Shown: one piece after another, positions 1-6,310 of the stretch
Layout of the letters: the number at the start of each line of letters is the position of its first letter
Numbering within the stretch: position 1 is the stretch's first letter
Assembly (NCBI GenBank): GCA_903970565.1
Contig: CAJCJE010000996.1
Coordinates: 1 to 10,210, forward strand
Reading direction: 5' to 3'
From: Candidatus Melainabacteria bacterium
Lineage (GTDB): Bacteria > Actinomycetota > Actinomycetes > Mycobacteriales > Pseudonocardiaceae
DNA: 10,210 nucleotides
Translations under genes and position numbers: made by a program
The notes under the pieces: generated by a model
What the model was told of the DNA's origin: nothing
Databases searched by the model: none
The model's input: the letters and a program-made list of their open reading frames with translations, nothing else

Positions 1-2
1 AG

Positions 3-242
3 CGCCGGTCGAGCCGGCTCGTGGACACCCCGACCGTGGTGGACCACTCCTGGGACCGGGATCGCGGCGAGGACGCTTTCGTGGTGCCGTCCAAGGTGAC
101 CCCCAGCCGGGAAACCGTGTCCGGCCCGAGACGCGCGGAAACCGAGATGGTCGCCGGCCGTCCCGTGTTCGTGCTCTACCGCCCGTCGCGCGGCCTGGAG
201 GTCCGCGACAGCGGTTGGGACTCCCGGTCGGCAAGGAGCTGA
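3..242 (+). CDS. C-terminal end of an unidentified protein (5' end outside window)
   Basis: An open frame runs from the window edge to TGA at 240-242. Nearly all of its third codon positions are G or C, which the other two frames do not match, so I treat it as the tail of a real gene. About 79 residues are visible. They are hydrophilic and rich in Arg, Asp and Ser, with a short hydrophobic strand-like stretch (PVFVLY) and an Arg/Ser-rich end (DSRSARS). There is no membrane segment or motif that I recognise. It lies on the same strand as the envelope genes that begin at 627 and could be the last gene of a preceding operon of the same locus, but the 384-bp gap makes that uncertain. The start is not in the window, so length and function cannot be judged. 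Confidence 0.6.
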   Translation, partial: RRSSRLVDTPTVVDHSWDRDRGEDAFVVPSKVTPSRETVSGPRRAETEMVAGRPVFVLYRPSRGLEVRDSGWDSRSARS

Positions 243-302
243 CCCATGCCACCCCAGCCGAAACCCGCCGCGGCCCACCAATTTTTCGCCCCTCATCAAA
301 CA

Positions 303-324
303 GCCCCCACCCTCCCTGGGGGGC
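303..324 (+). terminator. possible GC-rich hairpin terminator
   Basis: GCCCCCA at 303-309 can pair with TGGGGGGC at 317-324 (one bulged G) around the 7-nt loop CCCTCCC. It lies 60 bp after the stop codon at 242. There is no T-run after it, as is common for actinobacterial terminators, so terminator function is an inference from position and stem strength only. Confidence 0.3.
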
Positions 325-368
325 GTGCCCTGTTCCAGCCTATCGGTGGTGGTGTGGGCGGTGCTCGG

Positions 369-409
369 TTATCCGCGGGGGTTGTGGACAACTCGGCGGC
401 CGTGGACAG
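369..409. promoter_or_regulatory. cluster of DnaA-box-like 9-mers
   Basis: TGTGGACAA at 383-391 is the exact reverse complement of TTGTCCACA, the preferred DnaA box of high-GC actinomycetes. TTATCCGCG at 369-377 (opposite orientation) and CGTGGACAG at 401-409 each differ from a consensus box at two positions. Three such sites within 41 bp is more than expected casually, but no dnaA, dnaN or other replication gene is visible, so an origin role is not supported by context. Confidence 0.35.
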
Positions 410-441
410 CGGATTGCGGCTGGTCGACGTTGCCGGTATTT

Positions 442-470
442 TGCGTCGTTTCGATTGTTGGTGCGTCGTT
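442..470 (+). repeat. 9-bp direct repeat, 20-bp period
   Basis: TGCGTCGTT occurs at 442-450 and again at 462-470, a spacing of about two helical turns that would place both copies on the same DNA face. It lies in the most AT-containing part of the gap and could be a regulator-binding site for the downstream operon. Confidence 0.45.
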
Positions 471-494
471 ACCCGGACGGTTCCGCGCGGTCCG

Positions 495-528
495 GATCGG
501 GTGACCGTAACTTCCCTCGATCGGGTGA
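495..528 (+). repeat. 10-bp direct repeat, 24-bp period
   Basis: GATCGGGTGA occurs at 495-504 and 519-528, about 100 bp before the start codon at 627. Its position fits a promoter-proximal operator, but no -10 or -35 can be assigned securely next to it. Confidence 0.4.
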
Positions 529-626
529 TTTCGGGTCGCACGGGTGTAGGTCGGGGCTCGCCGAGCACCGGCACGATCTCAGCTGCGAACACCAGCGACT
601 TCGGGCATTAGGAGCTACGAGAACTC

Positions 627-1253
627 ATGCCCATCAGGACGAACCGAGGCCGCGCCGCCGTGTATCGCCGGCTGTGGGGCTGGCCGCTGCGGTCGCCACG
701 GCACCTCATCGGCGCCATCGTCGGTCTGATCATCCTCGCGACAGCCGTCGCGATCGGCCTCAGCCACCTGCACGGCACCTCGACCACGCACGCCGGCGGC
801 TCGACGAATCCGAGCTTCAGCGACGGTTTCGGGGCCGCGCCGACGACCAGCGCCGCGCCGCCGGTCGCGCCACCACCGGCGTCCGGGATCACCGAGCCGA
901 GTACCCGGCTGACCAGCCCGCCGGAGACGCCGACCTCGGCGCCGCCCGCCCCGCAGGCGCTGGAAGTCGTCCAGGAGTGGGGCCAGGCCTGGGTCAACCA
1001 TCCGGTCGGCATGACCAACCCGGAATGGCTCGCCCAGCTCCAGCCCTACACCGAGCCCGAGTTCCTGCCGCAGCTCGGCTCGGTGAACCTGGCCAACATT
1101 CCCGCCACCCAGGTGACCGGCCCGGCCAGTTCGATCACGTCCTACACGAGTTCGGTGGTCGCGTTACTGCCGACCAACGGTGGAAACCTCCAGATCACCG
1201 TGGTGTCCACCCCGCAGGGCTGGCAGGTTTCCGCGTACACGGAAGCGTCCTGA
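627..1253 (+). CDS. single-pass membrane protein with C-terminal extracytoplasmic domain (possibly TcpC/VirB8-like)
   Basis: This 208-aa protein starts at ATG 627, preceded by AGGAG at 610-614. Residues 1-26 are basic and presumably cytoplasmic, and residues 27-46 form one clear membrane helix (IVGLIILATAVAIGL). Residues 50-110 are a Pro/Ser/Thr/Ala-rich stalk, and about 111-208 form a compact domain beginning VVQEWGQAWVNHP and ending with a QGWQVSAY strand. This layout of short cytoplasmic tail, single helix, disordered wall-crossing linker and NTF2-like-sized C-terminal domain resembles TcpC/VirB8-type conjugation proteins of Gram-positive bacteria. That match is a judgement by eye. The stop is 2 bp from the next start, so it is almost certainly co-translated with the peptidoglycan hydrolase, which supports a role in a cell-envelope machine. 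A lipid- or wall-associated accessory protein is the main alternative. Confidence 0.85.
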   Translation: MPIRTNRGRAAVYRRLWGWPLRSPRHLIGAIVGLIILATAVAIGLSHLHGTSTTHAGGSTNPSFSDGFGAAPTTSAAPPVAPPPASGITEPSTRLTSPPETPTSAPPAPQALEVVQEWGQAWVNHPVGMTNPEWLAQLQPYTEPEFLPQLGSVNLANIPATQVTGPASSITSYTSSVVALLPTNGGNLQITVVSTPQGWQVSAYTEAS

Positions 1254-1255
1254 CC

Positions 1256-2260
1256 GTGCGGCGCGCCGTCATCCTGATCGCGGTCGCCGGGGTGATCGTG
1301 TTCGTTGCCGTGTTAGTCACCGCCCTGGTCACCAACGTGGTCGTCGGTGGCTCCGAGCAGGCGGCGGCCCAGTACCAGAACACCAGCTGTGACGCGGCGG
1401 TCGGTCCCTTCGACGGTTCGGACGCCAGTTCCGGCGCGGCGCAGGCCAACCAGTTGGACTCCGGACAGCAGTCCATCGCGGCCATGATCATCACCATGGG
1501 CAAGCAGCGTAATCTGCCCTCACTCGGCTGGCAGGTCGCCATCCAGGCCGGGATGCAGGAATCCGGCCTGCACAACGACACGGGCGGTGACCGCGACTCG
1601 GCCGGGATCTTCCAGATGCGACCGTCCCAGGGCTGGGGCACCTACCAGCAGGTGACCGATCCGACCTACGCCATCGGCAAGTTCTACGACGTACTCACCG
1701 GGGTGCCGAACTGGCAGCAGCAACAGCCCGGCGCGGACGCCCAGGACGTCGAGCGCTCCGCGTTCCCGCTGGCCTACAACAAGTGGCAGGACATGGCCGC
1801 CTACCTGGTCCAGCACGTCGGCCAGGTGGCCGATCCGACCGGCTGCGGCGCCGGGGTGGGCGACCTGCTGCCGGCCCCGACCCAGGCCGCCTCGGTGGCC
1901 ATCGCGTTCGCGCTCAGCCAGATCGGCAAGCCCTATGTCTGGGGCGCGACCGGACCGAACTCCTACGACTGTTCCGGCCTGATGCTGCGGGCCTACCAGG
2001 CCGCCGGGATCACCCTGCCCCGAGTGTCCGCCGACCAGTTCCACGCCGGCGCGCTGCTGCCCGTCCGGGACGCCCAACCGGGTGATCTGATGTTCCTCGC
2101 CTACAACCCGAGTGACCCGACCACGATCCATCACGTTTTCATGTATTTGGGCAACAACCAGATAGTGGAGGCCCCGTACACCGGCCAGAACGTCCGCCAG
2201 GTCGCCATGCCGTGGAACGACCCTCAACTTGTCCAGCAGGCGGTTCGTCCGGGAGTCTGA
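1256..2260 (+). CDS. membrane-anchored bifunctional peptidoglycan hydrolase (lysozyme/transglycosylase-like plus NlpC/P60)
   Basis: GTG at 1256 gives 334 aa and sits 2 bp after the previous stop. The frame stays open much further upstream, but that part has no protein-like composition and overlaps the preceding gene. Residues 4-30 are a strongly hydrophobic N-terminal anchor. Residues ~70-190 form a lysozyme/soluble-transglycosylase-like domain, with likely catalytic Glu102 in MQESGL and the downstream motif AGIFQMRPSQGWGT. Residues ~210-330 form an NlpC/P60 (peptidase family C40) domain with Cys239 in YDCSGL, His293 in HHVFMYLG and Glu305 in IVEAP. The Cys/His/Glu set, with 12 residues between His and Glu, matches the RipA triad spacing (Cys383/His432/Glu444). 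The enzyme should cleave both glycan strands and stem peptides outside the membrane. Such two-domain hydrolases are typical of Gram-positive conjugation/type IV secretion loci, where they open the wall. A general wall-remodelling role cannot be excluded. Confidence 0.92.
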   Translation: MRRAVILIAVAGVIVFVAVLVTALVTNVVVGGSEQAAAQYQNTSCDAAVGPFDGSDASSGAAQANQLDSGQQSIAAMIITMGKQRNLPSLGWQVAIQAGMQESGLHNDTGGDRDSAGIFQMRPSQGWGTYQQVTDPTYAIGKFYDVLTGVPNWQQQQPGADAQDVERSAFPLAYNKWQDMAAYLVQHVGQVADPTGCGAGVGDLLPAPTQAASVAIAFALSQIGKPYVWGATGPNSYDCSGLMLRAYQAAGITLPRVSADQFHAGALLPVRDAQPGDLMFLAYNPSDPTTIHHVFMYLGNNQIVEAPYTGQNVRQVAMPWNDPQLVQQAVRPGV

Positions 2261-2337
2261 GCAGGCTGCGCACGCGATCGGGGGCACGAACCGCGTCGAG
2301 TAGCCGATGCCGAACAGTTGATCACGCAGGAGATTGC

Positions 2338-2343
2338 AGGAGG
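2338..2343 (+). promoter_or_regulatory. strong ribosome binding site for the 182-aa protein
   Basis: AGGAGG lies 8 bp before ATG 2352. It overlaps the in-frame TTG at 2334, so it rules out that longer start and fixes ATG 2352. Confidence 0.75.
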
Positions 2344-2351
2344 CGGCCGTC

Positions 2352-2900
2352 ATGTTCACCCCCGATCCCATTCCCCGTCCGGCTGGGCCGCCCTCGTCGA
2401 GTACGCCGTTGCGCGACTATCTCGGCCAGCCGCATCCGGGCGTCACCAGCGGTTACGCGGTGCTGCCGCGTTCGCTCGTCGAGTCGATGCCGCTGCCGTG
2501 GCAACAGCAGATGACCCATCTGCTCGCCGAGTTCCACCACGCCTTCGGGCACCTCAACTGGCCGGTCTACCGAGTCCAGCCCTCGCGTTACGAGAAACTC
2601 GTCGACCTCGACGAGGATCAGCTGGCCGAGGTCGGGTGCATCGTCGAGATCGACGCCGACGGTGAACTCGTGTACCGGGAACGCAACGGTCGAAGAATCG
2701 AACATGCCGAGGAGGCGACCGTCCTGGTGTCCTGCCTCGACCCGATCCCGGCCACCCAGACCGCCCCCAGCTACGCGGCCTACCAGCAGCAGTACACCCA
2801 GCCGATGCCCAGCGCCCCCCCGTCGATGCCAGGTCCGATCGGCGGTCCCGGCTTCGGGCCCAATCCGGGCGGCCCGTCACCGCACGGTCGGCAATGGTGA
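2352..2900 (+). CDS. conserved-looking hypothetical protein with acidic core and Pro/Gly/Gln-rich tail
   Basis: This 182-aa protein has no signal peptide or membrane helix. Residues 1-30 are Pro/Ser-rich. Residues ~35-130 form a folded-looking core containing YAVLPRSLVESMPLPWQQQM, a His-rich helix (AEFHHAFGHLNWPVYRV), an acidic stretch (EKLVDLDEDQLAEVG) and a strand-turn-strand (IVEIDADGELVYRERNGR). Residues 133-182 are low-complexity, rich in Pro, Gln, Gly and Met. I do not recognise a named domain. It follows the two envelope genes by 91 bp on the same strand and may belong to the same locus as a cytoplasmic partner; that is inference from position. Third-position GC bias and the strong Shine-Dalgarno make it a confident gene of unknown function. 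Confidence 0.85.
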   Translation: MFTPDPIPRPAGPPSSSTPLRDYLGQPHPGVTSGYAVLPRSLVESMPLPWQQQMTHLLAEFHHAFGHLNWPVYRVQPSRYEKLVDLDEDQLAEVGCIVEIDADGELVYRERNGRRIEHAEEATVLVSCLDPIPATQTAPSYAAYQQQYTQPMPSAPPSMPGPIGGPGFGPNPGGPSPHGRQW

Positions 2901-2931
2901 CCAGAACGGTGATGATCGTGCCCGACCGGAC

Positions 2932-2968
2932 CTGACGCGGCCGGCGGAGAGATATTAGGGTCGTGGTG
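2932..2968 (+). promoter_or_regulatory. predicted leaderless promoter of the RNB ribonuclease gene
   Basis: CTGACG (2932-2937) and TAGGGT (2956-2961) match the actinobacterial housekeeping pattern TTGACN / TANNNT with an 18-bp spacer. The expected transcription start, 7 bp after the -10 hexamer, coincides with the GTG start codon at 2968. No Shine-Dalgarno precedes that codon, and an in-frame TAG at 2956-2958 prevents any longer start. Promoter and start codon therefore fit a leaderless mRNA, a common type in actinomycetes. Confidence 0.55.
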
Positions 2969-4407
2969 TGGCGGCGCAACTGCGGTCTGAAGCCATCCGC
3001 TCCTCGCGGAGCGGCGGAGGAGACTTTTCGGCCATCCGCGCCGAGTTCGCGCTGCCCGCCGACTATCCGACCGCCGCGCTGGTGGAGGCCGAACACGCCC
3101 AGTCGGTCGATCTCGGGCCACGCGAGGACGCCACCGACCTACCCCTGGTGACCATCGACCCACCCGGCTCGAAAGACCTCGACCAGGCGTTACTGGTGCA
3201 ACGGCGCGGTGCCGGCTACCGGCTGTACTACGCCATCGCCGACGTCGGCCACTTCGTCGGCCCCGGTGGCGCGCTGGACACCGAGGCCCGCCGTCGCGGC
3301 CAGACGCTGTACCTGCCCGACGAGGTCGTGCCGCTGCATCCAGCCCTGCTCTCCGAGGACGCCGCGAGCCTGCTGCCGGGCGAGGTCCGCCCCTCGGTGC
3401 TGTGGACCATCGACTGTGACTCCGGCGGCGAGGCGCAGGCCGTGCGCGTGCGGCGGGCCATCGTGCGCTCGGTCGCCCAGTTCGACTACGACACCGTCCG
3501 TCAACAGCTGACCGCCCGAACCCCGCATCCGTCCTTCGCGCTGCTGCCGGAGTTCGGCCGCCTGCGCCAGGAACTCGCCGTCGGCCGTGGCGCGGTCGAG
3601 CTGCAACTGCCCGAACAGCGCGCCGTCTCCGACGGGCAGGGAGGCTGGCGGCTGCAACTGCGGTCTCGGGTCGACGTTGAGGCCTGGAACGCGGAACTGT
3701 CCCTGCTCACCGGTATGTGCGCGGCGCAGTTGATGTTGCGCGCCGGGATCGGCGTGCTGCGCACCCTGCCGGACCCGGAGCCCGACGCGATGGACAGCCT
3801 GCGGCGGCGGGCCAGGGCGCTGGGCATCGACTGGCCGTCCGGGGAGACCGCGGCCCGCGTACTCGCCGGGCTCGACCTACGACGACCGGAGGCCCTGGCC
3901 TTCCACGTCGACGCCACCCGCCTGCTGCGCGGCGCCGGCTACACCGTCGTCGACACCGCGACCGGAAACCTCCCGAACACCATCGTCCATGCCGGCATCG
4001 GTGCGCCCTACGCGCACGTCACGGCCCCGCTACGGCGGCTGGTGGACCGGTTCGCCGCCGAGGTCTGCCTTGCCGTCGCCACCGACCTGGACGTGCCGAG
4101 CTGGGTTCGCGCCGCGCTGCCGGACCTGCCGGGGCTGATGGCCTCCTCCGACCTGCTGGCCAGCCGGGTCGAGCGGACCTGCCTCGCCCAGGTGGAGGCC
4201 TGGGTCCTGGCCGATCGGATCGGCGAGGTGTTCCCGGCCGTGGTGCTGCACGCCGAAGCCCACGGCGGCGAGGTCTTCGTGGCCCAGCCGCCGGTGGTGG
4301 CCCGGTGCGTCGGCGACGGCCTGCCCGAGGGCCACCAGATCCAGGTCCGACTCGTCGAGGCCGACGCCGGCCGCCGCAAGGTCGGCTTCGAACGCGCCGA
4401 TGACTGA
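2968..4407 (+). CDS. RNB-domain ribonuclease (short RNase II/R family)
   Basis: This 479-aa protein begins at GTG 2968, the only plausible start after the in-frame stop at 2956. The RNB signature is VTIDPPGSKDLDQAL at 61-75. Aligned by eye to E. coli RNase II (IDSASTEDMDDA), it keeps the equivalents of Asp201, Asp207 and catalytic Asp209 (Asp64, Asp70, Asp72), while Asp210 is replaced by Gln73. Near the C-terminal part of the domain, HVTAPLRRLVDRF (350-362) matches the conserved Ser/Thr-x-Pro-x-Arg-Arg/Lys segment with the catalytic arginine. At 479 aa it is shorter than RNase II (644) or RNase R. It has no evident cold-shock domains, only a short N-terminal lead, and a ~55-residue beta-rich tail that may be a reduced OB/S1-like domain. 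It should degrade single-stranded RNA 3' to 5' in the cytoplasm. It overlaps the next gene by 8 bp. Confidence 0.93.
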   Translation: MAAQLRSEAIRSSRSGGGDFSAIRAEFALPADYPTAALVEAEHAQSVDLGPREDATDLPLVTIDPPGSKDLDQALLVQRRGAGYRLYYAIADVGHFVGPGGALDTEARRRGQTLYLPDEVVPLHPALLSEDAASLLPGEVRPSVLWTIDCDSGGEAQAVRVRRAIVRSVAQFDYDTVRQQLTARTPHPSFALLPEFGRLRQELAVGRGAVELQLPEQRAVSDGQGGWRLQLRSRVDVEAWNAELSLLTGMCAAQLMLRAGIGVLRTLPDPEPDAMDSLRRRARALGIDWPSGETAARVLAGLDLRRPEALAFHVDATRLLRGAGYTVVDTATGNLPNTIVHAGIGAPYAHVTAPLRRLVDRFAAEVCLAVATDLDVPSWVRAALPDLPGLMASSDLLASRVERTCLAQVEAWVLADRIGEVFPAVVLHAEAHGGEVFVAQPPVVARCVGDGLPEGHQIQVRLVEADAGRRKVGFERADD

Positions 4408-5194
4408 GCCGGCCGCGCGACTCGTCGACGATCTCGGCGTCCCGGTCCGGCTCACGCCGCGGCCGAGCCGGGTGGTCAGCCTGGTGCCGTCGCTGACCGA
4501 GTCCATCGCGGTGACCGTGCCGGGAATCCTCGTCGGCGCGACGGACTACTGCACACATCCGTCTACTTTGGACGTTGCACGGGTTGGTGGCTCGAAGTAT
4601 CCGAAGGTGGCGTCGGTCCTCGCGCTGCGACCGGATCTGGTGGTCGCCAATGCCGAGGAGAACCGCGAGGAGGACGTACAACTCCTGCGCGCCAACGGAG
4701 TCCCGGTCTGGGTGACCGAGGCCGCGAACAGTGTCCCGGCCGGCCTCGCGTCGGTCCGGCGACTGCTCGTGGAGGCATTGGGCGCGGCGGAGCCCGACTG
4801 GCTGGTCGCGGCCGAACGCGAATGGGCGTCGGTGCCGCCGTTGCGCGCCACGGCGATCGTGCCGGTCTGGCGCAAGCCGTGGGTGGTACTCGGGCGGGAC
4901 ACCTTCGCCGGCGACGTGTTGCGCAGGCTGGGTGTCGGCAACGGGTACGCCGATGACGAGCAACGCTATCCGCGCCCGTCCCTTGCGCGGTTGCGGGAAA
5001 AGTTCGCCAGTGGCGCGGCGGATCTGCTGGTGTTGCCGGACGAGCCGTATCTGTTCACCGACGCGGACGGCCCGGACGCCTTTCCCGGCGTACGGTACGT
5101 GCTGCTCTCCGGCCGGCAGCTGACCTGGTGCGGGCCGTCGTTGCGCGAGGCCGGAAATCTTCTGTCTATAGTGGACGGTCTGATCGACGGCTGA
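4400..5194 (+). CDS. BtuF-like helical-backbone substrate-binding protein without signal peptide
   Basis: This 264-aa protein starts at ATG 4400 inside the end of the RNase gene (8-bp overlap), so the two are probably translationally coupled. Residues 24-33 (RVVSLVPSLT) give the opening strand and helix typical of BtuF/periplasmic-binding class III proteins. Further features are a GATDYCTHPS loop (43-52), GGSKYPKVASVLALRPDLVV (64-83), the usual PDLV strand before the first variable helix, and a second lobe around DLLVLPDEPY and the WCGPSLREAG segment. This family binds cobalamin, haem or siderophores and normally feeds an ABC importer. Here the N-terminus is hydrophilic (MTEPAARLVDDLGVPV), with no signal peptide, lipobox or membrane helix, and no transporter genes are adjacent. 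A cytoplasmic ligand-binding or sensing role is an inference; the ligand cannot be read from the sequence. Confidence 0.88.
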   Translation: MTEPAARLVDDLGVPVRLTPRPSRVVSLVPSLTESIAVTVPGILVGATDYCTHPSTLDVARVGGSKYPKVASVLALRPDLVVANAEENREEDVQLLRANGVPVWVTEAANSVPAGLASVRRLLVEALGAAEPDWLVAAEREWASVPPLRATAIVPVWRKPWVVLGRDTFAGDVLRRLGVGNGYADDEQRYPRPSLARLREKFASGAADLLVLPDEPYLFTDADGPDAFPGVRYVLLSGRQLTWCGPSLREAGNLLSIVDGLIDG

Positions 5195-5210
5195 CGGTCG
5201 ACTCGAACCG

Positions 5211-5360
5211 GGCCTACGGGAAGGGACGACACGCCGCGCGGTCCATCGGCGCTCCCGGAGAACTTGATCAAAAACGAGTACTGTTGAAATCCGGGGGTCC
5301 CCCACCGGGGCGACGGCGTGTCGCGGGGGTGGGGGATCGTGTCGTCCCTTCCGGTAGGGC
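5211..5360. repeat. 150-bp structured element: long inverted repeat enclosing a second hairpin
   Basis: The arms 5211-5233 and 5338-5360 are reverse complements at 21 of 23 positions, including 15 perfect base pairs (GGAAGGGACGACACG at 5219-5233 against 5338-5352). The 104-bp interior contains a further stem: TCCCCCACC (5298-5306) with GGTGGGGGA (5328-5336), a GGG/GGG internal loop, then GCGAC (5310-5314) with GTCGC (5320-5324) closing a 5-nt loop. It lies between the convergent ends of the BtuF-like gene and panB. It may be a bidirectional terminator, a MITE-like insertion or a structured RNA. No target-site duplication is obvious at its ends. Confidence 0.7.
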
Positions 5361-5428
5361 AGCGAATCAGCCGATATCGCGGTGGATCAGGCTCCGCCGA
5401 TCAGAGCGGCCGGAGCGGTCGGCGTCGG

Positions 5429-6310
5429 TCAGTGGAAGGCGTGTTCCGGGGCGGGGAATTCCCTGGTGCGGACGTCGGCGGCGAACTGGCTGGCGGCGGT
5501 GGCCAGGACGCCGGCCATGTCGGCGTAGCGCTTGACGAACCGGGGAGCCTTGCCGCGACGCAGGCCGGCCATGTCCTGCCAGACCAGTACCTGAGCGTCG
5601 CAGTCCGGGCCGGCACCGATGCCGACGGTCGGGATGCGCAGTTCGTGGGTGACGCGCTTGGCGACCTCAGCCGGGACCATTTCCATCACCACCGCGAAGG
5701 CGCCGGCTTCCTGTAGGGCCAGCGCGTCGGCCACCAGGAGGTCGCCCGAATCGCCCCGGCCCTGTACCCGGTAGCCGCCGAGGTTGTGCTCGCTCTGCGG
5801 GGTGAAGCCGATGTGGCCCATCACCGGCACACCGGCCGAGGTCAGCGCCTCGACGTGCGCGGCGAAGCGACGGCCGCCTTCCAGTTTGACGGCCTGCGCG
5901 AGGCCTTCCTTCATGAACCGGACGCCCGTGGCCAGCGCCTGTTCCGGGGAGAGCTGGTAGGAGCCGAAGGGCAGGTCGGCGACGACCAGCGCGTGCTTCG
6001 CCGACCGGGTGACGGCGCGGACCAGCGGGAGCAGTTCGTCGACGGTCACCGGGAGGGAGGTCTCGTAGCCGTAGACGTTGTTCGCGGCCGAGTCACCGAC
6101 CAGCAGGACCGGGATGCCGGCCTCGTCGAACAGTTCGGCGGTGTACATGTCGTAGGCAGTCAGCATGGGCCACGGCTCGCCGCGTTCCTTGAGCTGCTGG
6201 AGGTGATGAATACGGACCCGCTTGAGCTGCCGGGCCTCGGGTGCGGCCGTGGGGCCGGAGCCGTAGGGGGCGGGTTCCTCAGCGGGAGTGGCACCGGGAA
6301 TGGTGGACAT
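5429..6310 (-). CDS. panB: 3-methyl-2-oxobutanoate hydroxymethyltransferase (ketopantoate hydroxymethyltransferase)
   Basis: PanB transfers a hydroxymethyl group from 5,10-methylenetetrahydrofolate to 2-oxoisovalerate to make ketopantoate, the first committed step to pantothenate and CoA (EC 2.1.2.11), in the cytoplasm. The 293-aa product has the family's TIM-barrel motifs: [17 protein letters not shown] (50-66), [15 protein letters not shown] (69-83), [11 protein letters not shown] (109-119), VKLEGG (141-146), GHIGFTPQS (165-173) and VVMEMVP (207-213). Asp73, Asp112 and Glu144 correspond to the Mg-binding Asp45, Asp84 and Glu114 of E. coli PanB, and Glu210 to the general base Glu181. I chose ATG at 6310, preceded by GGGAAGGA, over an upstream in-frame start (6391) whose extra 27 residues look unlike the family. 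Residues 1-29 form a Pro/Ala-rich N-terminal extension common in actinobacteria. It converges with the gene ending at 5194. Confidence 0.97.
   Translation of the reverse strand: MSTIPGATPAEEPAPYGSGPTAAPEARQLKRVRIHHLQQLKERGEPWPMLTAYDMYTAELFDEAGIPVLLVGDSAANNVYGYETSLPVTVDELLPLVRAVTRSAKHALVVADLPFGSYQLSPEQALATGVRFMKEGLAQAVKLEGGRRFAAHVEALTSAGVPVMGHIGFTPQSEHNLGGYRVQGRGDSGDLLVADALALQEAGAFAVVMEMVPAEVAKRVTHELRIPTVGIGAGPDCDAQVLVWQDMAGLRRGKAPRFVKRYADMAGVLATAASQFAADVRTREFPAPEHAFH

Larger units (their letters stand above)
243..626. other. 384-bp intergenic region with short repeats, no convincing gene
   Basis: This gap separates the partial gene from the membrane-protein gene at 627. It holds a GC-rich hairpin (303-324), a cluster of DnaA-box-like 9-mers (369-409), a 9-bp direct repeat (442-450 and 462-470), a 10-bp direct repeat (495-504 and 519-528) and a CCGGAC/GTCCGG inverted repeat near 473-495. 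Local composition is less GC-rich around 430-470 than in the genes. The gap presumably includes the promoter of the 627-2260 unit, but I cannot assign a clear -35/-10 pair. Confidence 0.5.

Noticed and set aside
246..611. 121-codon + strand open frame starting 3 bp after the partial gene, with AAGGAG at 233-238 placed 7 bp before its ATG
   Set aside because: Despite the good ribosome site, G+C is nearly equal at the three codon positions (roughly 68, 63 and 68 percent by hand count), unlike the flanking genes, and the protein has no domain character. It could be a decayed gene or a chance frame.
215..1255. Long upstream extension of the NlpC/P60 reading frame
   Set aside because: The translation is Arg/Pro/Gly-rich shadow sequence overlapping the 208-aa gene. 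The membrane anchor begins right after GTG 1256, which also gives a normal 2-bp gap.
5200..5210. tRNA T-loop-like GGTTCGAGTC on the minus strand, possible attachment-site remnant
   Set aside because: The flanking bases do not form a T-stem and no acceptor or anticodon arm can be drawn, so it is a chance match.
5264..5284. TTGATC and TACTGT hexamers within the inverted-repeat element
   Set aside because: Their spacing is only 9 bp, too short for a -35/-10 pair.
4019..5305. 428-codon minus-strand open frame opposite the RNase and BtuF-like genes
   Set aside because: Very Arg/Pro-rich translation typical of antisense frames in GC-rich DNA; the + strand genes have clear family motifs.
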